A program made the translations under genes and the position numbers. The notes under the pieces were generated by a model. The model had not been told where the DNA came from and did not search any database. It worked only from the letters and a program-made list of their open reading frames with translations. Below are positions 49,645-57,521 of a stretch of DNA of 64,000 bases, one piece after another. The DNA is taken from positions 62,001 through 126,000 of the forward strand of contig CBDDII010000003.1 in the NCBI GenBank assembly GCA_965228905.1, read 5' to 3'. The DNA is from CALKXV01 sp965228905 (GTDB taxonomy: Bacteria > Pseudomonadota > Alphaproteobacteria > Rhodobacterales > Rhodobacteraceae). Every line of letters starts with the position of its first letter. Position 1 is the stretch's first letter.

Positions 49645-51002
49645 CACACGTTCAGCAAGAGATGCTCGCGCTCCCATGGCGAGATGACTTGCAGGAACTC
49701 GTCATACTCGGCCCGTTTGACCGCCTCGTAGACTTCGGCGAATCCTTCACCCAAAGCATCACGCAGAGGCTTGGCCTCGGCCAGAAGATCAAGCGCGGTA
49801 AAGATACCTTGGGGAATCTCGGGGTCGATGTCATAGGCATCCCCCTTGAATTCCGACTTGGGCGTGATCCCTTCGACCATGCCAAGATAGCCGCAAGCCA
49901 GCGACGCGGCGATGCCAAGGTAGGGGTTGCAATCCATGCCCGCGATCCGATTTTCGATCCGCCGGGACTGGGCGTCAGACACCGGCACCCGGATCGCTGT
50001 CGTGCGATTATCGCGGCCCCATTCCAGGTTGATGGGCGCTGCATGGTCCTTCACATAGCGGCGGAACGAATTGACATAGGGCGCGAACAGGATTGTCGCC
50101 GAGGGCAGATAGCGCTGCATCCCGCCGATGAAATGCGCGAACTCTGCCGTTTCCTCTCCGCTTTCATCGACAAAGATGTTTCGACCGGTTTCCTTTGAAA
50201 TCACCGAATGATGGATGTGCATGGCCGAGCCAGGCTCGCCTGCAATCGGCTTGGCCATAAAGGTGGCAAAGCAATCGTGCCGGTGCGCGGCCTCTCGGAT
50301 CAGACGTTTGAAATAGAACACCTCGTCGGCCAGTTTCACCGCATCGCCGTGACGCAGGTTGATCTCCAACTGCCCCGCCCCGCCTTCCTGCGTGATGCCG
50401 TCGATCTCAAACCCCTGCGCCTCGGCAAAATCGTAGATGTCGTCAATCACCGAGCCGAACTCATCGACAGCCGAGATCGAATAGGCCTGCCGCGCCGCCG
50501 CCGGACGGCCGGACCGTCCGGTCATGGCGCGGATTTCCTGCGCCGGGTCGATATTGCGGGCGACAAGGTAAAACTCCATCTCGGGCGCAACAACGGGCTT
50601 CCAACCTTTCGCCTCGTACAGGGAAAGGATCCGTTTCAGAACGTTGCGCGGCGCGAATGAAATTGGCTCGCCTTCCTTGGAATAGGCGTCATGGATCACC
50701 TGCAAAGTCCAGTCCGCCGTCCAGGGTGCCGCACTTGCGGTGGAAAAATCCGGCTTCAGCACCATGTCAGGCTCGGTATAGCCGACGGCATCGGTGCCGT
50801 CCGCCCAGCCCCCCGTGATCGTCTGGTAAAAGATCGAATTCGGCAGAAAAAACTGATCCTGCGTTGCAAACTTCGAGGCGGGCATGGCCTTGCCCCGCGC
50901 GATGCCGGACAGATCGGCGATCAGGCATTCCACCTCGTCCAGCGTCTTTCCGTCCAGATACGCACGCGCCGCATCCGGCGCTTCGTGAAGCCAGTCAGCC
51001 AT
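49644..51002 (-). CDS. puuA: Glutamine synthetase-family gamma-glutamylpolyamine synthetase (PuuA)
   Basis: A 452-residue GS-fold enzyme ligating glutamate to an amine. GS motifs: APEMEFYLV (first metal site, about 141-149), GAGQLEINLRHGDA (about 218-231), GSAMHIHHSV (about 263-272), NRTTAIRVP and the final NPYLGIAASLACGY. The ATG at 51002 is set by AAGGAGG; a longer frame to 51068 lies in the previous gene. Absence of the tyrosine-adenylylation segment and the company of puuD/puuB favour PuuA over glnA. Confidence 0.88.
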   Translation of the reverse strand: MADWLHEAPDAARAYLDGKTLDEVECLIADLSGIARGKAMPASKFATQDQFFLPNSIFYQTITGGWADGTDAVGYTEPDMVLKPDFSTASAAPWTADWTLQVIHDAYSKEGEPISFAPRNVLKRILSLYEAKGWKPVVAPEMEFYLVARNIDPAQEIRAMTGRSGRPAAARQAYSISAVDEFGSVIDDIYDFAEAQGFEIDGITQEGGAGQLEINLRHGDAVKLADEVFYFKRLIREAAHRHDCFATFMAKPIAGEPGSAMHIHHSVISKETGRNIFVDESGEETAEFAHFIGGMQRYLPSATILFAPYVNSFRRYVKDHAAPINLEWGRDNRTTAIRVPVSDAQSRRIENRIAGMDCNPYLGIAASLACGYLGMVEGITPKSEFKGDAYDIDPEIPQGIFTALDLLAEAKPLRDALGEGFAEVYEAVKRAEYDEFLQVISPWEREHLLLNV

Positions 51003-51678
51003 GTTTGGCCTCCTTGAAAAAACGGGCAATCCGGTCGGCGGCCTTGCCCCGCGCAAGCGGTGCGCCAAGCGTCTCTGTCGCCGTTTCGATCATGGGTTCC
51101 GGCACGTTGCCGATGGCTCGGGTCTCTAACAGCAGGCGCGTCGCCTCTTCATCGAACTCGGGATGAGGCTGTATCGACAGGGCGCGATCACCGTAGGCCA
51201 GCGCGGCATAGCGGCAGAAATCAGTGCTGCACAACACCTCTGCCACCTCGGGCTTTTCAACGACCTGATCCTGATGCCAGGCAATCAGGGGCATCTCTTC
51301 GCCTTCGATCTCGTAAACCTGGCGACCGACCGACCAGCCCTGCGCGAACTTCTCGACACGTCCCCCCAAAGCCTGGGCAAGGATCTGGTGACCGAAACAA
51401 ATGCCCACCTGCGGCACCTGCGCGTCATAAGCACGCCGAATGAAATCCTCCAGCGGCGGATTAAAGGGCAGATCCTCATAAGCACCATGCTTCGATCCGG
51501 TAATCAGCCAACCGTCCGCCGCATCCACGCCCGACGGAAACTCCATGTCGACCACGCTCCACGTCCGGAAACGAAACCCATGGCCCGCCAGAAGCGAGGA
51601 ATAAAGGTCGGTATATGTTCTTTCGGGAAAACCGTCTGCGGTCGGAAAGTGACCACATTGAAGGATGCCGATCAGCAT
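50995..51678 (-). CDS. Class I glutamine amidotransferase-type hydrolase (PuuD-like)
   Basis: A 227-residue GATase1 domain. The nucleophile elbow is GICFGHQILAQALGG (Cys at about 90), and the second motif HPEFDEEATR carries the catalytic His. It probably releases glutamate from gamma-glutamyl-GABA or acts as a related amidase. The ATG at 51678 has AGGTG just upstream. It overlaps the PuuA start by eight bases, making it the first gene of the puu-type cluster. It is a plain GATase1 rather than the peptidase C26 PuuD of E. coli, so identity is inferred from context. Confidence 0.8.
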   Translation of the reverse strand: MLIGILQCGHFPTADGFPERTYTDLYSSLLAGHGFRFRTWSVVDMEFPSGVDAADGWLITGSKHGAYEDLPFNPPLEDFIRRAYDAQVPQVGICFGHQILAQALGGRVEKFAQGWSVGRQVYEIEGEEMPLIAWHQDQVVEKPEVAEVLCSTDFCRYAALAYGDRALSIQPHPEFDEEATRLLLETRAIGNVPEPMIETATETLGAPLARGKAADRIARFFKEAKHG

Positions 51679-51738
51679 TGAACACCTGAGAACTGGTTGT
51701 GACAAAGCCTAGTCTTCGCCGAAACCGGCGGCAAGGGG

Positions 51739-51921
51739 TCAGGTGGAACGCCCGCGCGGGCCAAGCATGTACCAGGCCACGAAACCGACAACCGGGATCA
51801 GCAGAACAAGCGCCCAGATCGCACGGTTCAGCCAGGACACGCCTGACCCCAGGACCGACAAAAGCGCCCACATGTTGACCGCAAGGGCGATCATCACCCA
51901 AAGACCCAGATACTCGATCAT
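51739..51921 (-). CDS. Small membrane protein with PLDc_N domain
   Basis: A 60-residue protein of two hydrophobic segments (about 5-26 and 33-53) with the PLDc_N pattern WLNRAIWALVLLIPVVGFVAWYMLGPRG (as NRAIWALVLLIPVVG, AWYMLGPRG). Such domains occur alone or at the N-terminus of cardiolipin synthases. Function alone is unknown. It lies between the TPR gene and the GATase gene on the same strand. Confidence 0.8.
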   Translation of the reverse strand: MIEYLGLWVMIALAVNMWALLSVLGSGVSWLNRAIWALVLLIPVVGFVAWYMLGPRGRST

Positions 51922-51966
51922 CCGTTCACCCCGGCACCCACATGCAGCGACCCAACCCGCTCGCGC

Positions 51967-52965
51967 TCATCGCAGGCGAGTCTCGTTCTGCAAGCGCCAG
52001 GCCTTCTTGTGATATTCCACGGCCGAACGATAGTCGCCCTGCGCCTCGTGGGCTTCGGCGCATGCAAGGGCAATCTGCTTGCCGTGCAGCTTGTTCGTCT
52101 GGGCCTGGGCAATGTCGCCCGCCTCGCCAAGCGCCTTTACCGCGGCACCGAATTCCCCTTTCGCCATCAAAAGCGCGGCTCGGCGTCTCAAAAGACAGGA
52201 ACGGGCCAGGTTGTCCTGCCCGTCGGTCAGACCCGCAAGCCCCTGGTTGATCTGGTCGCGTGCATCCAGTGTTTTCGAAAGCGCAAGGAAGCAGCCCGCC
52301 AGCGATGCCCGCACGAACGGCAGACAAATGACATTCGCGTTCTTCTCGACCACTTCTAGTGCCGATTGCGCATGTTCAAGGGCCTTGCCAGCATCCCCGT
52401 CCTCCAAAAGAAGGTTCGCGGTAGAGATCTCGACCAAACCGCGCATGTCGTCTTCACAAATCTCGCGCACGCGCCCCAGGGTGATGCCCGCCCGCGCCCG
52501 TTCCGCCGACAATCGCTGGATATGCGCCTGCGTCAGCATCAGGTCAGCCAGGGCCGAAGGGGTCTCTTCCATGTCCTGAACCAGCCAAAGACCACGATCC
52601 ACCGAGAAATTGGCAAGATCGAAACGGTTGCGCATACAATGGACCCGGCCAAGCACCGCATAAATCCCCGCACGCTCCAGGATGAATTTCTTTTCCGGCA
52701 GAAAGTTCTCGGCCTGCAGGCAATAATCCATCGAAAGCGTCAATTCACCTTGCCAGAAGGCGTGCCAACCGAGCGTGCGAAGCGCGAACCCCTGCTCGGC
52801 CCGACTTCGCCGACCATGGCCATCCAATGCCTTCTTGCGCGCCGCAAGGGCATACTCCCGACTTGCGCCCGGCTCGCTCCACCGGCGCGCCCAGGAAATC
52901 CGGTTCAAAAGGGCCGGATCGCCGCTCGGAAGATCAGAAGATACGCGGTTCGTCTCACTATCCAT
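51967..52965 (-). CDS. TPR-repeat protein of unknown function
   Basis: A 332-residue soluble helical protein with several TPR-like pairs, for example residues about 75-110 (FALRTLGWHAFWQGELTLSMDYCLQAE), 115-145 (VLGRVHCMRNRFDLANFSVDRG) and 270-300. No enzymatic domain. The ATG at 52965 has AAGG six bases upstream; the frame to 53094 is unlikely. Repeats imply protein-protein contacts, partner unknown. It ends 45 bases before the PLDc_N gene. The 251 bases upstream to MarC hold no gene and probably contain divergent promoters. Confidence 0.72.
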   Translation of the reverse strand: MDSETNRVSSDLPSGDPALLNRISWARRWSEPGASREYALAARKKALDGHGRRSRAEQGFALRTLGWHAFWQGELTLSMDYCLQAENFLPEKKFILERAGIYAVLGRVHCMRNRFDLANFSVDRGLWLVQDMEETPSALADLMLTQAHIQRLSAERARAGITLGRVREICEDDMRGLVEISTANLLLEDGDAGKALEHAQSALEVVEKNANVICLPFVRASLAGCFLALSKTLDARDQINQGLAGLTDGQDNLARSCLLRRRAALLMAKGEFGAAVKALGEAGDIAQAQTNKLHGKQIALACAEAHEAQGDYRSAVEYHKKAWRLQNETRLR

Positions 52966-53216
52966 GCCAAGCCTTGTACCGGCAAAACCGCTCGGGGCAA
53001 AGCCAGGGCTTTCGTGCAAGTTCAACACCGTAGTACCATCACAACCATACGCAGGACGGATCGTGCCGGTCACTGTATCGCCGGATGTGAACAAATCCCT
53101 GATCGGGATTGCGCCAACTTCGCCTTCCTTCTAGTGGTGCAGCAAGGTTTCGCCTTGTCACGCTTCGAAACCATGTCCAGTAACGGAGACCGAACCTGCC
53201 CGACTATAGCTCTCTG

Positions 53217-53852
53217 ATGCGCGAGTTCGTAACGCTGTTCGTCGTGATTGACCCGGTTGGAACCCTTCCGGTCTTCTACTTCGCAACGGCCCGTGTTGCG
53301 CCCGAACTCCACTGGCGGTTCGCCGTTCGTGCTGTTGCCGTGGCTGGGTTCGTCCTGTTGATGTTCCTTGTCGCCGGACAGTTGCTTCTGGAATCGCTCG
53401 GGTTACGGTTCGGATCGTTTCAGATCGCGGGCGGCATCGTTTTGTTCTGGTTCGCCATGACAATGATTTTCGGCGAGTCCCGCCCCGAAGAAGTCATCCA
53501 CGAAGCCCAGAAAAGTACATTGTCTGGTGCAGTTTACCCGCTCGCCATGCCCTCGATTGCGTCGCCCGGCGCAATGCTGGCCATCGTCATTCTGACAGAC
53601 AATCACAGCAACCCCATCTCCGATCAGGTCGTCACCGCAGGTATCCTTGCGTTTGTCCTCTTGATAACTCTGGCGCTCTTGCTCCTGGCCAGCCGGTTGA
53701 AACGCATACTCGGTGATACGGGCGCAAGCGTCATAAGCCGTGTCATGGGTCTTGTCCTTGCGACGGTCGCCGTCGACTCGGTCCTCGGTGGCCTGGATGC
53801 CGTCGGCGTTCTGACCCTTCCCGAGGGTGGAGCGCTTTCCATCCCCGAATAA
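53217..53852 (+). CDS. MarC-family inner-membrane protein
   Basis: A 211-residue protein with six membrane spans and the MarC pattern: VTLFVVIDPVGTLPVF (about 5-20), AGGIVLFWFAMTMIFG (70s), PLAMPSIASPGAML (about 108-121). Once called a multiple-antibiotic-resistance protein, but its activity is not established. The ATG at 53217 lacks a ribosome site; a GGAG at 53185 is well placed (7 bases) for a CTG codon at 53196, which would add LPDYSSL, a natural-looking N-terminus. Confidence 0.85.
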   Translation: MREFVTLFVVIDPVGTLPVFYFATARVAPELHWRFAVRAVAVAGFVLLMFLVAGQLLLESLGLRFGSFQIAGGIVLFWFAMTMIFGESRPEEVIHEAQKSTLSGAVYPLAMPSIASPGAMLAIVILTDNHSNPISDQVVTAGILAFVLLITLALLLLASRLKRILGDTGASVISRVMGLVLATVAVDSVLGGLDAVGVLTLPEGGALSIPE

Positions 53853-53981
53853 CACGGTCCACCAACAAGATTCCGCCACGGCATGAACAAACAAATGTCG
53901 TTTCAGCTTCGCAGAATTGCCCCCAATTTACCCCTCCATGCAGTTTCACAGGCATTTGAATCAATTGGGCTAGGAACGAAC

Positions 53982-54260
53982 ATGTCAGACGCAATGCAAG
54001 TCGCACATCAAAACCGCAAGGAACACCTGAAGGCCATTTCCCAGAAAGAGGCTGAAATCGCCGAACTGCGCGAAATGATCGCCGATCTGGATAGCTTTAT
54101 CGAATTCGGCAATTCCCTTCTGGGCAAACCTGCGGCCCCGGCAGCAGAAACGCCGACCGCCAGGGTGAAAAGCCAGCCCGCGCCCGATGCCGAACAGAAT
54201 TGGAACTCGGGCGACGTGAACAAAGGCATCACCAACGTTCTGACCAAGCGCGCCGGGTAA
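53982..54260 (+). CDS. Small coiled-coil hypothetical protein
   Basis: A 92-residue protein. Residues 9-42 are strongly helical and charged (HQNRKEHLKAISQKEAEIAE, LREMIADLDSFIEF), then a Pro/Ala-rich linker and a C-terminal WNSGDVNKGITNVLTKR. No known family. The ATG at 53982 has AGGA seven bases upstream; the longer frame to 53883 includes DNA with non-coding character. A good intrinsic terminator follows, supporting an independent small gene. Confidence 0.65.
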   Translation: MSDAMQVAHQNRKEHLKAISQKEAEIAELREMIADLDSFIEFGNSLLGKPAAPAAETPTARVKSQPAPDAEQNWNSGDVNKGITNVLTKRAG

Positions 54261-54299
54261 TTCCGAAAGAGACCTCTCTCGACACCAACCCGTGACAAT

Positions 54300-54327
54300 A
54301 GGCTGTAGCCTCGTGCTACAGCCTTTT
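54300..54327 (+). terminator. Intrinsic terminator of the small coiled-coil gene
   Basis: A 10-bp stem (AGGCTGTAGC with GCTACAGCCT, loop CTCGT) leads into TTTT. It starts 40 bases after the stop at 54260. Confidence 0.85.
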
Positions 54328-54358
54328 CGCTTGCGCGCTATCGAATGACCTTCTGGAT

Positions 54359-54386
54359 AAAAAAGGGCCGGGCGCAAAGCCCGGCC
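54359..54386 (-). terminator. Intrinsic terminator of the response-regulator gene
   Basis: On the minus strand GGCCGGGC pairs with GCCCGGCC around TTTGC, followed by C and TTTTTT. It is 57 bases after the regulator's stop. Two terminators face each other between the convergent genes. Confidence 0.88.
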
Positions 54387-54442
54387 AGTCCAACAGGGAG
54401 GTATCATGCCATTGCCCGGACATGAAAACGGGATCCGTCAGA

Positions 54443-55132
54443 TCAGGCGACCAGTCGATAGCCACCCGACTCAGTTACTAATAAACGCGCATTTGAGGGA
54501 TCTGGCTCGATTTTTTGTCGCAGGCGGTAAATATGTGTCTCAAGTGTGTGAGTTGTGACACCCGCGTTATAGCCCCAAACCTCGTGCAAAAGCACGTCAC
54601 GGGCCACGACACCCTCACTCGCCCTATAGAGGAACTTCAGAATATTCGTCTCTTTTTCCGTGAGTCGAATCTTCTTTTCATCCTCTGTTATCAACATCTT
54701 CTGGGCAGGCTGGAAGGTATACGGGCCAAGCTGGAAAACCGCGTCTTCGGACTGTTCATGCTGCCTCAACTGGGCACGAATCCGGGCCAGAAGCACCGGA
54801 AACTTGAACGGCTTGGTCACATAGTCATTTGCACCCGCATCGAGGCCCAGAATGGTATCCGCATCGGTATCGTGGCCGGTCAGCATCAGAATCGGGCATT
54901 TCACACCATGCTTGCGCAAGACCCGGCACAATTCGCGCCCATCCGTATCGGGTAAACCGACGTCCAGAATAACAAGGTCATAGATGCCCTGTTTGGCCTT
55001 TTCCATCGCCTCGGCGCCATTGCCAGCCTCGAAGACGTCAAAGTCCTCGGTAATGATCAATTGCTCGCCAAGCGCTTCACGAAGATCGTCGTCGTCGTCG
55101 ACAAGCAGGATTTTCTTCAAGTTCTGAGCCAT
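54443..55132 (-). CDS. OmpR/PhoB-family response regulator
   Basis: A 229-residue two-domain regulator. Receiver: acidic cluster VDDDDD (11-16), phosphoacceptor Asp57 in LVILDVGLPD, and KPF at about 107-109. C-terminal winged helix: RLTEKETNILKFLYRASEGVVARDVLLHEVWGY (as LTEKETNILKFLYR, VWGYNAGVTTHTLETHIYRL) typical of OmpR-type DNA binding. No histidine kinase is adjacent, so it is an orphan in this window. It is divergent from ribA, 156 bases apart. Confidence 0.9.
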   Translation of the reverse strand: MAQNLKKILLVDDDDDLREALGEQLIITEDFDVFEAGNGAEAMEKAKQGIYDLVILDVGLPDTDGRELCRVLRKHGVKCPILMLTGHDTDADTILGLDAGANDYVTKPFKFPVLLARIRAQLRQHEQSEDAVFQLGPYTFQPAQKMLITEDEKKIRLTEKETNILKFLYRASEGVVARDVLLHEVWGYNAGVTTHTLETHIYRLRQKIEPDPSNARLLVTESGGYRLVA

Positions 55133-55288
55133 AGTAACCTCCTGGCCTTCTGCTCCTAAAATGGCTCCGGGTGTTGCACTTGCAAGTTATGCTGCAATTC
55201 TTCACACGGTCGTGTCGCGGAAGGTGGAAATGTTTCAAGAAATCGCCGAAACAGGTCGAAATCTTTCAGGAAAGGCTGTCGATATTTC

Positions 55289-56365
55289 ATGACGCTGATG
55301 CCAACGGTATTGGAACGCATCGCAAGGGCCCGCACGGATCTGCGTCTTGGCCTGCCCGTTCTGTTGTCTTCGGATGGCGAAACCGTTGCCGTTCTGGCCG
55401 CCGATGGCGTGTCACCCGCGCGTCTGGACGCCACGCTCGCCCTTGGCCCCGCCGTTCTGGCCGTGACCGAGCGGCGGGCGAAAACCCTGCAAGCGCGGGC
55501 CTATGACGGCGACCTTGCGCGGCTGGAACTGCCCCGGGGCGTGGACGCAAGCTGGATTGCCGCCGTCTCTGACCCGCAGGACGATCTGAACCGCCCTATG
55601 AAAGGCCCCTTTATCTCGAAACGCGACGGGGCGGCCGACCTCCACCGCGCCGCGATCCAGCTTGTGAAATCCGCCTGGCTTCTGCCCGCGGCCATCGTTG
55701 TGGAAATCGAAGGGGATGCCCCCAAGGAATTGACCCGTCTCGGCCTTGACGGGCTGATAACCAATCTGACCGCGCCTGTCGCACATACCCGTATCGTCTC
55801 GGGCCGTGTGCCGATGGCACTGGCGTCCGCCGGTCGTGTCCATGTCTTTCGACCCGGCGATGGTGGCGACGATCACGTCGCCGTCGAAATCGGCCAGCCG
55901 CCCCGCGACAAACCCGTGCTCGCCCGGCTGCATTCGGCGTGCTTCACCGGCGACGTGCTCGGCTCGCTCAAATGCGACTGCGGGGCGCAACTCCAGGCCG
56001 CCCTTGCCATGATGGGCGAAAATCGCTCGGGCATCCTGTTGTACCTCAACCAGGAAGGCCGCGGCATCGGGCTGGCCAACAAGATGCGCGCCTACAGCCT
56101 TCAGGACCAGGGCTTTGATACGGTCGAGGCCAACCACCGCCTAGGGTTCGAAGACGACGAAAGGGATTTTCGCACCGGTGCCGACATCCTGAAACGGCTG
56201 GGTTTCGACACCGTGCGCCTGCTGACGAACAACCCCGCCAAGGTCGACATGATGCAGGCCCAGGGGGTCGATGTGGTCGAACGAGTGCCGCTCCAGGTCG
56301 GTCGGACGCCGGAAAACACCGGGTATCTGGACGTCAAGGCCCGGAAATCAGGGCATATTTTTTGA
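55289..56365 (+). CDS. ribA: GTP cyclohydrolase II
   Basis: A 358-residue enzyme opening the first step of riboflavin synthesis. The C-terminal GTP cyclohydrolase II domain has LHSACFTGDVLGSLKCDCGAQL (as SACFTGDVLGS, KCDCGAQ) with the three zinc cysteines, then YLNQEGRGIGLANKMRAY and LTNNPAKV. The N-terminal 150 residues resemble the degenerate RibB-like half seen in alphaproteobacterial RibA proteins. It is followed by the YkuD gene in a TTGA-type overlap. Confidence 0.93.
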   Translation: MTLMPTVLERIARARTDLRLGLPVLLSSDGETVAVLAADGVSPARLDATLALGPAVLAVTERRAKTLQARAYDGDLARLELPRGVDASWIAAVSDPQDDLNRPMKGPFISKRDGAADLHRAAIQLVKSAWLLPAAIVVEIEGDAPKELTRLGLDGLITNLTAPVAHTRIVSGRVPMALASAGRVHVFRPGDGGDDHVAVEIGQPPRDKPVLARLHSACFTGDVLGSLKCDCGAQLQAALAMMGENRSGILLYLNQEGRGIGLANKMRAYSLQDQGFDTVEANHRLGFEDDERDFRTGADILKRLGFDTVRLLTNNPAKVDMMQAQGVDVVERVPLQVGRTPENTGYLDVKARKSGHIF

Positions 56366-56877
56366 TCGCTTCGCCCGGCAGACAGGACATGGTGCTTTCC
56401 CCCACAGGCTTGCGCTTCCGCGGGCTGCGCTTGCCTTGCGTGATCGGTCGCGGCGGCGTGGTCACGGACAAGCGCGAAGGCGACGGCAGAACGCCCGTCG
56501 GCTGTCACCGTATCACCGGCCTTTTGTACAGGCCCGACCGGATCGCCGCCCCGGCCCCATGGGCGCAGGCCATCAAACCCGGCGACCTCTGGTGCGACGA
56601 CCCCAAACACCCGGACTACAACCACCTTGTCCGCGAACCGTTCAACGCTTCGCACGAAAAGCTCCGCCGCGCCGATCCCTTGTATGATGTCATCCTGCTG
56701 ACCGACTGGAACTGGCCCGACGCCACTCCTGGCAACGGCTCTGCCATCTTCCTGCATCGCTGGCGCCGCCCCGGTTATCCGACCGAGGGCTGCATCGCCT
56801 TCCGGCCCGATCACCTGTCGTGGATCGCCCGCAACCTGAGCAAAAACACACGCCTCATCGTGCCGCCTCAACCATAG
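56362..56877 (+). CDS. L,D-transpeptidase-like YkuD protein (no leader)
   Basis: A 171-residue protein with the catalytic motif HRWRRPGYPTEGC (His at about 132, Cys at about 144) of the YkuD/ErfK fold. Unlike the 27621 protein it has no signal peptide, so it may be cytoplasmic or leaderless. Some such short YkuD proteins are annotated as L,D-transpeptidase family with unknown role. The start could be TTG 56362, overlapping the ribA stop, or ATG 56389. The end overlaps the convergent yggS by ten bases. Confidence 0.82.
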   Translation: MIASPGRQDMVLSPTGLRFRGLRLPCVIGRGGVVTDKREGDGRTPVGCHRITGLLYRPDRIAAPAPWAQAIKPGDLWCDDPKHPDYNHLVREPFNASHEKLRRADPLYDVILLTDWNWPDATPGNGSAIFLHRWRRPGYPTEGCIAFRPDHLSWIARNLSKNTRLIVPPQP

Positions 56878-57521
56878 TCCCGCGCACCGAAGATGGCGGA
56901 GCCAACGCGCACATGGGTGGCCCCCTGCGCAATTGCTTCCTCGAAATCGCCGCTCATGCCCATGGATAGGCCCTGCAAACCATTGCGAGCAGCAATCTTC
57001 GCCAGAAGAGCGAAATGCAAACTCGGAGTCTCGTCCACCGGCGGAATGCACATCAGGCCCTTCAGAGGCAAATCCAACGCGCGGCACTCTTCGACAAGCG
57101 CATCCACCTCGTCCACCGACACCCCGGCCTTTTGTGCCTCACCCCCGGTGTTGACCTGGATGAAAAGGTCGGGACAGCGCCCGATCTCTTCGCCGATCCG
57201 CGCAATGGCGCGGGCCAGCTTGGGCCGGTCAACCGTGTGGATCACGTCGAACAGAGCCATTGCCACACGCACCTTGTTGGTCTGCAAAGGGCCGATCAGG
57301 TGCAGTTCCACGCCATCGAATTTCTCGCGAAACGCGGGCCACTTGCCTTCGGCCTCTTGCACGCGGTTCTCGCCGAACACCCGGTGGCCTTCTTCCAGAA
57401 CCGCCTCCACCCGCTCGTTCGGCTGAACCTTTGAAACGGCAATCAGAGTGACCTCGCCCGCGCTTCGCCCGTGGGCTTCTGCGGACTTCGCGATCCGGCC
57501 CTTGATCTCAGTCAGTGACAT
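56868..57521 (-). CDS. yggS: YggS-family pyridoxal-phosphate homeostasis protein
   Basis: A 217-residue PLP-binding barrel. Lys31 in LIAVSKVQP binds the cofactor. Family motifs FGENRVQEAEGK (about 49-60), HLIGPLQTNKV and GMSGDFEEAIAQGATHVRVGSAIFG (as MSGDFEEAIAQGAT, VRVGSAIFG) are present. It buffers PLP and affects amino acid balance. It overlaps the upstream TPR-sulfotransferase gene by 14 bases. Confidence 0.93.
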   Translation of the reverse strand: MSLTEIKGRIAKSAEAHGRSAGEVTLIAVSKVQPNERVEAVLEEGHRVFGENRVQEAEGKWPAFREKFDGVELHLIGPLQTNKVRVAMALFDVIHTVDRPKLARAIARIGEEIGRCPDLFIQVNTGGEAQKAGVSVDEVDALVEECRALDLPLKGLMCIPPVDETPSLHFALLAKIAARNGLQGLSMGMSGDFEEAIAQGATHVRVGSAIFGARDYG

